Shown in pieces: positions 36,834 through 47,004 of a stretch of 64,000 nucleotides of DNA. Source of the stretch: Pocillopora verrucosa (Eukaryota > Cnidaria > Anthozoa > Scleractinia > Pocilloporidae); contig NC_089314.1 of the NCBI RefSeq assembly GCF_036669915.1, positions 29,123,592 through 29,187,591 on the forward strand, given 5' to 3'. Below the pieces are notes generated by a model. That model did not search any database, was not told the DNA's origin, and worked only from the letters and a program-made list of their open reading frames with translations. How positions within the stretch are numbered: position 1 is the stretch's first letter; each line of letters begins with the position of its first letter. A program made the translations under genes and the position numbers.

Positions 36834-37205
36834 GACAGTTTATCTCCGTATTGCCTTGACAAGACTCACTTATCAGTAGGGGTGGTGGGCATAGTCTTTT
36901 CCATATGTCACGCAATGCAGGGGAGTACTGCGTGACATATGTATGAAAAAAAAATTCGTGTGAAGCACCTGTCATTTTCGATTGATTTGTCTAAAATGAA
37001 AAAAGAATCTGAATTTTAAATTTAAAAAAAGTTTTTGAATAAAATCAGAGTCTTTAAAGTTCTACTTGATGAGAAAAATATTTTCAGTAGCCATCAAACT
37101 CTACCTCACCCCTCCATAGTGGACGTGTAGGACGTGTGTGAGCCCGAGATTCTTTGAATGATCGTGTTTCCATATTTAAATCTTGTATCGCCATTACTAA
37201 GCAAG
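36834..37205. promoter_or_regulatory. Putative bidirectional promoter of GTPases 3 and 4, with a 13-bp palindrome
   Basis: The 372 bp between the two divergent start codons must contain both promoters. At 36902-36914 CATATGTCACGCA is repeated as its exact reverse complement at 36929-36941, with a 14-bp loop. Each arm contains GCGTGAC, which matches the core used by bHLH-PAS factors (HIF or AhR type; the RCGTG/GCGTG core is established), and an outer CATATG E-box-like hexamer. No clear TATA box was assigned. Binding is an inference. Confidence 0.5.
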
Positions 37206-39312
37206 ATGAGTGACGAAGAAAGTGTTCCGTTGTATAAAATCGTGTTGGCTGGCGATCTTGGTGTGGGAAAAACCTCTATATTTCGCAGATATGATATCGA
37301 CAAGTTCTCAGATTACAGGGAGCCAACATTTGGACTGGACAAATTGAGCAAGAACATTGAAGTCGATGGAAAACGATTGAAGGTTAGTGTACAAGCATTC
37401 ATTTTCCTGGCATAGTCTAGATCCTCTTCTTTTCGTTCACTTCTTTTTTTGTGTATGTGCTTCTCTCTGATAAACGCAAACAAGTAAAGATCTTCGTTCC
37501 TTTTGGTGCTAACCTCAAATTATTTACATGTGCTCAAACGTTTTTCCTAACTTGGGTTTAGGATCCAGATCTGTAACTCGGATAACATTATTTTATGTAT
37601 GATCGATTTATATAATTATAAGCGATTTTAGAAATGAGGAAAGAAATAGATAAATGATTTCATAGTGGTGTCCACTAAATTGGAAAAGTTGAGTGGCATA
37701 CTAAACCCATCAGTAATTGCTTTATTTGTAAGAACAACTTTGAGCCATTCAAGTTTTTTTTTATCGACAGTTTGATGCCTTTTCGCACTGAAGTAAATAT
37801 TCTCTAATCTTAAAAACCTTTCTTCTGCATCCTGCTACCCGAAAACTGCATTTTGCTCAGTCAGAAAAGATAATTTTTCATGTAGAGTACAGGGTTCTCA
37901 AATAAGCGGACAACCAACGCATTTCACCTTTAGATGCTTGTGGCTCGATTTTTAGCAAAAGGCATGACATTGTGCTGCCTTTTGATCACAAGTCGGTTAC
38001 TGAAAATGTTTTTTTACAATCCTGAGAATATATTAATAATATGGAAAAATTCTATGGACCCCCTCCCCTACGCCCTTTTCCCATCATATCTGGTTGAGAG
38101 GAAGTCATTTGTGCTGGTTGTGAATAATATCAAAATGGTAAAGTCTGTGTGCAAGCCAAGTGGCCCATCCACTGGAAGCCTATCCCAGTTTGCTTGGCAG
38201 GAAATGACTAGGGGTATTACTATTCTCCCTGAAAGGGATGTCAGTCCATTGGTAGGTTACTCTCTCTTCACCCCTAGTATTCTGTCAGATTTGACAAACA
38301 GGTTGCCAGGACCCTTTTATACTTCTTGAACAGGAGTGCTTGACCTGAAGCTCTGCACACCAACTTTTAAGCCACCACACCTTCTAGGGTGTGATTGATA
38401 TTAAAAAATATATCAATTATCAAGAGGGCTGTTTTCTAATGAGCAAATATTCTTAGTTAGCAGCATTTAAAGTCAAGTCCTTCTGTTACTATCTCCTAAG
38501 CACAATAACTATAGTGGATGATGACCATATTATTCAAGATCCCTTGATCAAGTAGGGGATAAGAACCTCTATGATAATTTTACCCGTACTGGAAAACAAA
38601 AACAAAAAAGTTATATGTAAAATTTGAATTATAATGTCATAATCCTTTAACTCTCAAGATATGATTGTTAATTCTATGGTCTTATTGTAAGACATTTCCT
38701 TGTAGTTACAAGAATTTGGCATTAGATCAAGACAACAACTTCCACCTGATGAGTTTGCGTATTCTCATCACCTGTTTGTTGGTTAATAAATGGAAATTAT
38801 GGAGAGAAGTTACATGTTGATCACCTCTAGGAGTTAAGCAGCTAACTGATCCATCATTTTCTTTCATTTGCCAGATCATTGTGTGGGACACTGCTGGAAT
38901 GGAGAGAACAAGATCACTCACTTCAAACTACTACCACAATTCTGAAGCTGTTATTCTGGTCTACGCCATTGATGACATGTACTCTCTTACACTGCTGCGA
39001 AATTGGATCTTAGATGTTAACAAGGATGCAGGGAAGGCTTTAAAATTTCTTGTTGGAAACAAAATTGACCTGGCAGAAGAAGGTTCTCAAGTCGATGAAG
39101 AGTTGGCTCGCAGATTTTGTGAGAACAATGGAATAACAAAACTGTATAAAGTGTCTGCCAAGACTGGCAAAGGAGTGAGGGAGATGTTTGATGATATTGC
39201 AAAGTTGTTGCTTGCCAACAAAGAGTCCACTACAAAGGGTGAAAATACTTTTACTCTCAAAAGGGAGGACATGAATAAACAAGCTAAGAAAGAAAATGGC
39301 TGTTCATGTTGA
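37206..39312 (+). CDS. Rab-like small GTPase 4 of the cluster
   Basis: Exons 37206-37382 and 38875-39312 join at a phase-0 intron (TTGAAG|GTTAGT ... TTGCCAG|ATC), giving 204 aa. P-loop GDLGVGKTS, switch I REPTFGLDKLS with threonine kept, G3 WDTAGMERTRSLTSNYYHN, G4 GNKIDL, G5 VSAKTGKG, and a C terminus NGCSC (CxC), which geranylgeranyl transferase II accepts in Rabs. The G3 glutamine is methionine, as in gene 1. The intron position just before G3 is identical to that of the other three genes, so all descend from one spliced ancestor by DNA-level duplication. The intron carries a SINE (38115-38345). An AATAAA at about 39486 may be the polyadenylation signal. Confidence 0.88.
38115..38345 (-). 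mobile_element. SINE 3' portion, minus strand, in the intron of GTPase 4
   Basis: Read on the minus strand it contains CCAATGGACTGACATCCC, CCCTAGTCATTTCCTG, ACTGGGATAGGCTTCC and GGGCCACTTGGC. These match the body and tail of the plus-strand SINE at 22440-22760. The 5' tRNA-like head is not clear, so it may be 5'-truncated. Confidence 0.55.
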
Positions 39313-41630
39313 CAGAGTGTTGCGACTGAAATTAAAAAATTAAATTATTGTTTTTGTTAAATTGTTATTTACAGCACGACAGGAGAGTTTATTTGCTTAA
39401 ATCTATGATTATATAATATTTGTCCCATTAGAGGTAAAGTTTCACATCCTCATTAGAAGCCACCCCTAAACTCATATCACAAGAAAATAAAAAAATTCCC
39501 TTGGGCTGAGTTAAACTTGTCCATGGTTGAAAGTTTACCAACATATACATAGCATGTTTTGCTTCTTGCTTAGATTTTAATAGATGGAAAGATTTTATGT
39601 TCCCCATTAGAAATATAACAAAAGAGTAATTTTTCCTTGTATTTATATTTTTTTGTTACAATTACATATACCTATCCTTTTTTTATACAAATTACTTGCA
39701 GTAAATGTATCTATTTATATTGTTTATTATGGACAGTCTTATCTTGATTTGGCACTGGTTTTTCAGTACAAATATATTATGATTCAGCACCCATGGTGGT
39801 CATCTTTTACTACAAATTATCAACTTAACCCTTAAACTCCCACAGTCTCATCAGCAATTCTCCTTACTGTCTGCCATACAATTCATGTGATGTTAGTTTG
39901 GGCAATTGGAATTGGATCAACCAACAATCCCCTAATTGGTATTTTTCTTTAATCTCATCACTTTTTTTGTTTGATATTGTACTATGGTGTAAGGAGAAAG
40001 TCTGTCTAGGTCACTAGTGGGACTTAAAGGATTAAGTAAAAATTTTTGAACATGTAAATAGATTGGTTTACAAGTATGAAAGAATAGTTTGTATCTCTGA
40101 TGAGTGGCATAAATGTTAGCAGAAAAGCCTGTAGATTTGTAGAGTTTTCAAATAGATTTGTTCTACCTTGTCTGTTGAAATACGGTCAGACCTGCTTTAT
40201 ACCTGCCTTAGACAGTGCTACTAAATACAGGTTCAACTGCGGTATAATCTTAAGAGAGAGCAAAAAGAGGCCTTATAAGAACATCAAAGAGGTAACTACC
40301 TTTTATTACTACATGTGAGTTTTCCATATTAGTAGTAGCTAGTGAAAGTATATGACAAATAGTAAAACAGAGAGATACAAAATAGCTAAAGTAATTGAGG
40401 ATTATCCAAGTAAATGAAAAGTTTTATTAAAGTGAGCCGTTATTCAAATGAAAATAGTCCATTACACTGATATTCATTCAATTAAATTTGTCTGAAATTA
40501 TGCTACTCAAGTTCACAGTTGTTATCCAACCTGCTCAGTTCCATTCTTCAACATCTATATAATGAAGGCCAATATCCATCTAAAAGAACATTTTTACTTG
40601 GGTAGAGGTCTCCCACATACACACCATTACAGCCTTATGGTAACACCCCCTTCAAAAGAGAGGGTTGCAAAAGGTGTATATGTGACACTCAATTAAGTCT
40701 AAGAGTACTATGTGGCAGGCAAATTTTACAGATAGGCAAAGTGAATTGAGATCATAATTTTCCCTTTTAAATTTGTGAGGTATCAACACTGATTAAAGGA
40801 CAGGTGGTATGTGAATTTTTCTAAAATTTGTGCATGAAATGGGATCAGGATCAGCCTTTACAACCCTCATAAGAGAATACTTTATAAGACACAATGGCCT
40901 CATTGTTAGAGTGCAGCTGGACTCCAAATGGAGAGGATTAATCGGTTACCAACTACATGTTGGTGGAGGAAGGAAAAATTGCTATAAGTGATTTTGAAAA
41001 GCTGATGTCTTAACCATAAGCCACTTGTTAAAGCAAATTGTTTGTTTCCAGGAAGGGCTGATACTTGAAACATTAGCTTCTTCACAAAATCAAGAGCTTA
41101 CACGATTTGATTTTAAGTCGGAAACTGTTTTTTTCTAAGTAGAAATGAATTATTCAGGAAAAGGTTGATTGGTCAGTTTACACTTCACAATTAATTTTAC
41201 ATGGTGACTTTTCATCTGGACTTAAGGTTACTTCCCACCTTCAGAGGCCGAAAAAATCGATTTTTCTTTTATTTGACTAAACTGATTACAAACATTCAAC
41301 CTAACGTTACCATAAAAAAATTTAAGAAATCTTTACAAGCACCCGAGTTATTTAGGAAAACGTATTTTCATATGAAAGTGATTAAATCAGGTAGGTGTCA
41401 TAATGTCGGACCTGGGCAAATCCCCTGAGGGGAATTTTTGCGGCAACCACTCATGTTTGGGCTCGATTTTCATGCTATTTCCATATATTGTTTACATCGC
41501 GCACTTTACAAAATTCACAAGTGGAAGCTCTTTGTTTATCTTAGCTTAGGGAATAACAAAAGCGGAAGAAAGTCCTTGGTGGAAAAAAAGGCGAAAATAA
41601 TCCAATGCGCTTTTATAATAAAGAAAAAAA
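39313..41630. other. Gene-free region after the GTPase cluster
   Basis: No gene recognised. It includes a well-kept TTAA-type MITE (39835-40035) and, at about 40885-40950, a stretch with a tRNA A-box-like sequence (TGGCCTCATTGTTAGAGTGC) that may be a decayed SINE. The rest is AT-rich without clear structure. Confidence 0.45.
39835..40035. mobile_element. TTAA-type MITE copy 4
   Basis: TTAA at 39835-39838 and 40032-40035 flanks a 193-bp element with termini CCCTTAAACTCCCA and TGGGACTTAAAGGA. The interior (ATTCTCCTTACTGTCTG, GATATTGTAC) matches the copy at 32821 in the same orientation. Confidence 0.68.
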
Positions 41631-41635
41631 TATCT

Positions 41636-41669
41636 CGACGTTTCGAGGCTTCAGCCGCTTTATCATCAG
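41636..41669 (-). other. Hammerhead-ribozyme-like motif, possible Penelope-like element trace
   Basis: On the minus strand CTGATGA (41669-41663) is followed by an 18-nt segment with a small GGC/GCC hairpin and then GAAACGTCG (41644-41636). CUGAUGA - helix II - GAAA is the conserved hammerhead core, and a very short helix III ending in GUC is typical of those in Penelope-like retroelements (established). Helix II is imperfect here and helix I is weak, so activity is doubtful. Confidence 0.35.
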
Positions 41670-41989
41670 CGGATGATAGCATTTAATTAACTAGTCTGTA
41701 TTTTTATAGAAAGGGAAAATTTAAAAAAGGTTATACAATTTTATTATATTAGTTTCGTGGCTCGTTTTCTGTGTGAATTAAACCAGCTGAACTGGTTATT
41801 AAACCATGAAAAGTTGCCCTGTATTCTCCAGGTTATTATTTTTTCTAAAGTTGAAAGGTGACCTCATGATAAGTGTGTTTTGTCAGCTGTTTTGTACTGG
41901 GAGTTTAATCTACTTTGTGTATGTTTAAGGTCGACTACTCCAGTGTACTGGACGGAATATCACGAACTTCTTTTTAGTAAGAGAAGTGC

Positions 41990-42500
41990 CTGTTGTTGCT
42001 GCATTATTTACCGATTGGTCCATACATATTTCCAATAATTCTATTTGGTAATGCCACGGATTGGAATTTTGCACAAAGAACTCTTTTGTGACCACTGTAG
42101 ACAAGGGAATATATATAACGGCGTAATATGCGACTAACACAGTCTATATACTGTAAGATTTTACTGTAGACAACGCACTGATTTTGGCCAGGCTTGCTTA
42201 TCAGTGGTCTAACTGTCCCATCAATAAAGCCAAAACAGTTATCCAAGGGGGTTCCCTTAGCTGTTATGGCATTACTGTATATTTCCAGTGAATGAGGGTT
42301 GGGGATGCTATCACTGATTCCACTGCAAAGTTCTGTGATTGTGTGCCTGGTAGATTTAGTCGATCATGTCGTTGTTTATCAAGCATAACACTGGAACAGG
42401 ATTCCAAAAGCGAGTTATCATGTCTGAATATCGATAGCTATGTCTCTTTAGAAAAATACAAAGAGCCTTCAATCCGCTACAGATACTTCGGCTACATGTA
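41990..42500 (-). pseudogene. PIF/Harbinger (HARBI1-like) transposase remnant
   Basis: In minus-strand order it shows YSDMITRFWNPVPVLCLIN, then IYQAHNHRTLQWNQ with stops around it, then GTPLDNCFGFIDGTVRP, PGQNQCVVYS, SGHKRVLCAKFQSVALPN and IGNMYGPIGK. This is the start of the DDE nuclease of HARBI1-like transposases, with the first catalytic aspartate in FIDGTVRP. A stop lies in the IDxIYQ region, and about 23 extra codons split VVYS from GHKRV. The C-terminal half is missing. It is non-functional. Confidence 0.78.
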
Positions 42501-43010
42501 GGCTAAGCTTCAACGAGTCTCCTGCAGTGTTAAGCAGCGTTTGAGTATCCTGAGTAAGGTCATATCACATAGTGGAGAGCACCCTAGGAATCCTTTTCAG
42601 TGGAGGTTAACTGTTGTTAACCCCATTGTCACTGAATGAAAGACTATTTCATAGCTATTCGTGATCCTGTTCCATCAATGTTCAACGTAGAATACCGCGA
42701 TTCTGCTTGCGAAATCATCGCAACTTCATAAGCGATATCTCCACGAGGGACATATACCGGTAAAAGGGAAGTGGCCGTAATGTTATGTTCAGTCATGTAT
42801 TCACAGGCATTGAGTGTAGTTCTCGGTCGCACAAAAAAAGAACGACTATGAAGTAATGACCATGCACTTTATCGGAAGTTCTCAAAATAACTATTTTCTT
42901 AAGGGGGGGGGGGGGTAATTTTCCAAACTGTGCTGCTTGGTCAGTGGGAGAGTATAACAGGTAATTTAGTGTTAACAACTGAGTTGAAAAGTTGAAAACG
43001 TTAATTGGCT

Positions 43011-43085
43011 ACCGTAAAGAGCGTTAGCCCTCAGTCAGAACGAAGGGCTAACGCTCGAAACGTCAGCCTTTAAACTCTTTACGGT
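43011..43085 (+). repeat. Nested stem structure, probable Penelope-like element terminus
   Basis: An outer stem ACCGTAAAGAG (43011-43021) pairs with CTCTTTACGGT (43075-43085). An inner stem AGCGTTAGCCCT (43020-43031) pairs with AGGGCTAACGCT (43044-43055), followed at once by CGAAACGTCAGCC. GGCTAACGCTCGAAACGTC resembles the helix II-GAAA-GUC part of the ribozyme carried by Penelope-like elements, but the preceding CUGANGA box is damaged (CAGAACGA). The pairing is read directly; the element assignment is inference. Confidence 0.5.
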
Positions 43086-43109
43086 GACAATTTTTTATGT
43101 CCATGATCG

Positions 43110-43385
43110 GTTTGAGATACCACCAAATTGATGAAGTTATGATTTCGAACTTTCAAATGATTCCCCTCCCCCTCCTCCCACCAGCGCGCTCCGATCAGGA
43201 GGAGCTCGTCCTCATTTATTGGTCGCCTGTTTCCGAGCAAAGTGATAATTTGAAGATAAGGTTTTTTTCGTCGTGTCACGAGCGTGGAATAAAGACAAAT
43301 TCTGAGTGCCCATGAGGAATCGAACCTTGGACCTTCAGATTCTGCGCTCCGATGCTCTACCACTGAGCCGCAGAGACACCACGGT
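43110..43385 (-). mobile_element. tRNA-derived SINE, minus strand
   Basis: The minus-strand head at about 43382-43308 has A box GCGGCTCAGTGGTAGAGC and B box AGGTTCGATTCCTC, hallmarks of a Pol III promoter. A body with CCACGCTCGTGACACGACG and a GAGGGGGAGGGG stretch follows. It is incomplete as a tRNA (no acceptor stem pairing), so a SINE is preferred. Confidence 0.7.
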
Positions 43386-43469
43386 GAGCGAGGTCGAAGT
43401 TCATATGACACGCGTCCTGCATACTGCTGGGATCAGCAATGTCGATAGCGTAGTGTTTGTAGATAGAAA

Positions 43470-43590
43470 AATAAGAGAGAGGGTAAGTTTTGAGCTCGGT
43501 AGAGAAATAAAGAAAGATGTTTTTCGTCTTGTCACGAGCGTGGGACAAAGAAAATTCTGAGTCCCCATGAGTAACGCCACTCCAAGTCAC
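43470..43590 (-). mobile_element. Second, truncated copy of the same SINE
   Basis: The segment with TTGTCACGAGCGTGGGACAA and ATTCTGAGTCCCCATGAG repeats, with a few changes, the part at about 43270-43316 that adjoins the tRNA-like head. The head itself is absent. Both copies lie on the minus strand, less than 100 bp apart. Confidence 0.6.
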
Positions 43591-44501
43591 GTGACGGTTA
43601 TGACAGTCCGCTGCTCAGTTACATGTCACGTCTAGCACAGCACACAACTTCACAGGAAGGCACGGCGGACAACGTGGACTGCAGAACTTCGAGTTTGTTT
43701 GAAATCAGACGCTAAATTCTCTACAGATATATGATTTGCTGACCCATTGGGCTCGAATTGTTAATGAATGCAACCGCCAGCACTAACATAGGTAAGTTAA
43801 GCGAACATTTTTTCTCTGTGACATGGACAGTTGGCCGTTTCAAATCACTTGGTTTAGCAACTGACGCTCTCTGCATCAAATCTAAAGCACAACGCACATT
43901 TGCAGGTTAGACATTCATCCTGAAGTTTTACTTGTTATTTATGTGATTCTAAATGATCTAAATTTTTGATACATGATCTTTGTTGGGCCGACTCGCAATT
44001 TCATGATTTGTGTGTTTAATGCACTGGTGGCCGGCAATATAGCCTTTTATATTGTTACTGTGTTTTACAAAATACTGTCCGCAGGCAGAATAGTCCCAAG
44101 AATTTTTTATTGCCTGAAGTAAGTTGTCAATTTGAACGTTGAGTTAAATAATTAGTTTTCTTGCATAAGGACGTCACTCTCCTAACTGCACATTTGACAT
44201 GTCCGAGCTGGCTTTGTGGAAATTTCTTCAGGGCAGGGGTCATTGCTGCCAAAGGAGTGGCTTTGGGTTCTTTAGAAAAGGCACAAGTGAAGTGTCCATA
44301 TAAATAATCTTCTAGTTCAACTTTTTTCTCGCATCATGTGCATTATGCTGTGACAGAGATCATGTGATCTCTTTCTGATTGTAAAATAATTATGGATGAA
44401 GTTTCTTCAAGCATTAGCTTTCTCACCCTCCAAAAGCTGAGAACTTGATTCTCCTAACTGACAACCACACATTTCTTCATTAGATATACCTGGTAAGTTT
44501 G

Positions 44502-44870
44502 ATGTCTATCAAAGCAATTTATAATTTCGATGATGATGACTTGTTTTTCTCCATTACCCCTTGGGGAGATAGTAGGCACATGTCCTTTCACTTAAGAACA
44601 ACTGGCCCTAATGTGTTAGTTAGGCATCCATCAGAAATAACAAGTGAACAGCAACTTAATTTACTTATCAGCAAAACTGCAGCTGAGTTCTGGAGCAATG
44701 TTTTTCTACTTCAGTTCCCAAAATATTTGGGCATTCAGGATGCTGACATTGACAAGGAACCACAACAATTAGTGGCACCAATTGCAATACTTGTAGCCCA
44801 CAGCATATTAGTTTTACTGTTGATGATTCAAGTTGACATCTCCCATGTTTTGGTTAAAAAGGGGCAGTAA
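44502..44870 (+). CDS. Hypothetical ORF, 122 codons, unrecognised
   Basis: An ATG-initiated open frame (MSIKAIYNFDDDD ...) ending HVLVKKGQ, with a hydrophobic stretch near its end (APIAILVAHSILVLLLMIQ). I know no family for it. CpG-containing sequence with CACGTG at about 43587 and a possible short exon ending CATAG|GTAAG near 43791 lie upstream, but I could not connect them in frame. It may be a transposon remnant or chance. Confidence 0.22.
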   Translation: MSIKAIYNFDDDDLFFSITPWGDSRHMSFHLRTTGPNVLVRHPSEITSEQQLNLLISKTAAEFWSNVFLLQFPKYLGIQDADIDKEPQQLVAPIAILVAHSILVLLLMIQVDISHVLVKKGQ

Positions 44871-47004
44871 AAAAATAATAAATAATAATATTGTATTAAA
44901 TTTATTGACCTGCATTGCACAATTATTGATAAAATTTGCAATTGCACATTTCAATGTAAAAATTAGGCTAAACTTAAATACTAATGCTATGATTGAAAAA
45001 ATAGCAAGTTAAGAAATCTAGAAACATAAATCATATTTATACAAAGAATTCAAAAGCTTTTGTGAATGAAAAGGTCTTGATAGCAATTTAACAATGCAGT
45101 GTTTCTGATGGATAGCACAATAGAAACTTGAACAATAGTACTAGTCTATCCAGTTGTTTTCTTCTGTTTGGTCACCAACTGGGTTTGATTGGGTGCTTAT
45201 GAAGAAAATTAGTTTTGTGTCTCTCTAAGCTAATGCAACAAGTTGCATTTATGAGAGAGCTTTGCATTTAATGACAAACACTGTGTGGCCATTCACTATG
45301 TCATGTTTTATCGCACAAGGTTTTTTATGGAAACAAGTATCAGGCTCCTGGTCACCAAGTGGCAACTTTGAAAAATACCAAGCTTGATGCCCTGATATCA
45401 ATGGTGAGAGATTTTGGAACTGTTACGTGTGAAACTCATTACAGATGTCTCAATTTTTTTCAAAAGTGATTTGGCATAGTTGAAATGTTGCTTATTCCCT
45501 CACAGCTACAGTGTATGTATAGGATCTGTCACTTCTTTCTAAACTGAGAAATGAGAATCAGTAAAACTGAAAGAACTGTTTTCTTGCAAAATATCTGGAT
45601 AATGTTTTTAAAGTGCTGCCATCTTTTTTGGTTGGCATGATGCAGCACTTGTTGTAGTTAGTTGTGTTAATGAGCAAAGTCACAACATTCAGAATTTGTG
45701 AACTTTGAGGTCAACAGTGTGCTTACAAATTCCTAAGGGTGTCTGATGAGTCTTGTGGCTCAGGTCTAATGCTGTGTCAGAGGAGCCCCAAATAACCTTT
45801 CACAAATGTTTACAATTTTTTCTGTATAACTACATTTGAAACAGAATTATCTCCACCCTGTGGAAGAATGACAACCAAGTTGTTTGTATGAAGTGATGAA
45901 TTGCAGCAAGTCTAAGTGGTGGCTTTTCTTCACAGGTTAAAAATCTCTCTCAGAAAGTATACTCCAAGTTCTAGAGAGTCTGAATTTGAATAGTGTGGCA
46001 GGATGGGTTGTCAATACAGTCTCTAAACCCCTTTGAGTTTGGGGGTCAAATCATTGATGTATTGCATACATACTCTCTGCCTGAATATTCCACTACGATG
46101 TGACAGAAAAAAGTCTGTGTGGTGTGATAGGGAAGAAAAGTATGCTGTTATCAGACAAAGGGCATTGGATAGGTCTGTTTTAGTCTACTGTACTTATGGC
46201 CATGCAGTCAAAGTGATTGTTCTAAGATATAAGGATATTTCTCTTGGACCTCCTTGTTGGTTATCAGTGCATCATGCAAACAGTATTGAGAGCCAGTCAT
46301 ATTGAGGGCCTGGTTCCTTTAGGACTTTGTGGACAAAAGTGTTCCTGTTGTAGTTCAAAGGTAGAGGAAATAAACAGCCTTTTGAGGGTGTGTACTCAAG
46401 AATTAAAACTGACAACATTTTTTCTTTGGGAAAAGACAGCAAACTTCTCATTTGGTTCCTGTGATGACTGCTATAGCTGATTCTCTATTTGATCTCCAGC
46501 TGGTGATCATCATTAGCCTGAAGTATATAAACCTTATCTGGTGGCTTTCTTGTTGTGTGGGTGGCTTAGTACCCTGAATTAATTGGTCATCAGCAGAGGT
46601 AGCCACATGGAAAGGGTAATTTAGCCTTGACTCAGGTTAAGAGCTCACTTTTTTTGTACAGTTATATGCTGCTTCTTTAGACTCAGTACCTTACACTAAT
46701 TTACATTTCTGAAATTGGCCACTTTTGGAAGTGCAAGGAATAAAACAATGGGAATTTCTGAAAATGTGGTTGTTACTGCTCAGTAGGCTCAATGGTAGAA
46801 TGCCAAACAAGATGGGAGAGAATCCTTTAAGAACATCTCTAGTGGTGCAACTACTAAATTATGGACATAAGACAAGTAATAAAAACAGGGTGTATTGAAT
46901 AATCGTAAAATTGTCAGTAAACAACAAACAAAGTCAACCAAAGATACTTTAGTAAATTACCAGTAGTTTATATGTTAGCACTAATCTTTTGATAGACAGT
47001 CACA
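44871..47004. other. Gene-free AT-rich region
   Basis: No recognisable gene. An open frame at 46033-46305 has fairly protein-like composition (VYCTYGHAVKVIVLRYKDI) but no family resemblance. An AATAATAAT run at about 44875-44892 may be a repeat tail. Confidence 0.4.

Noticed and set aside
43308-43382. tRNA gene on the minus strand
   Set aside because: A and B boxes are good but the acceptor stem does not pair and the sequence continues into a repeated body also found next door. A SINE fits better.
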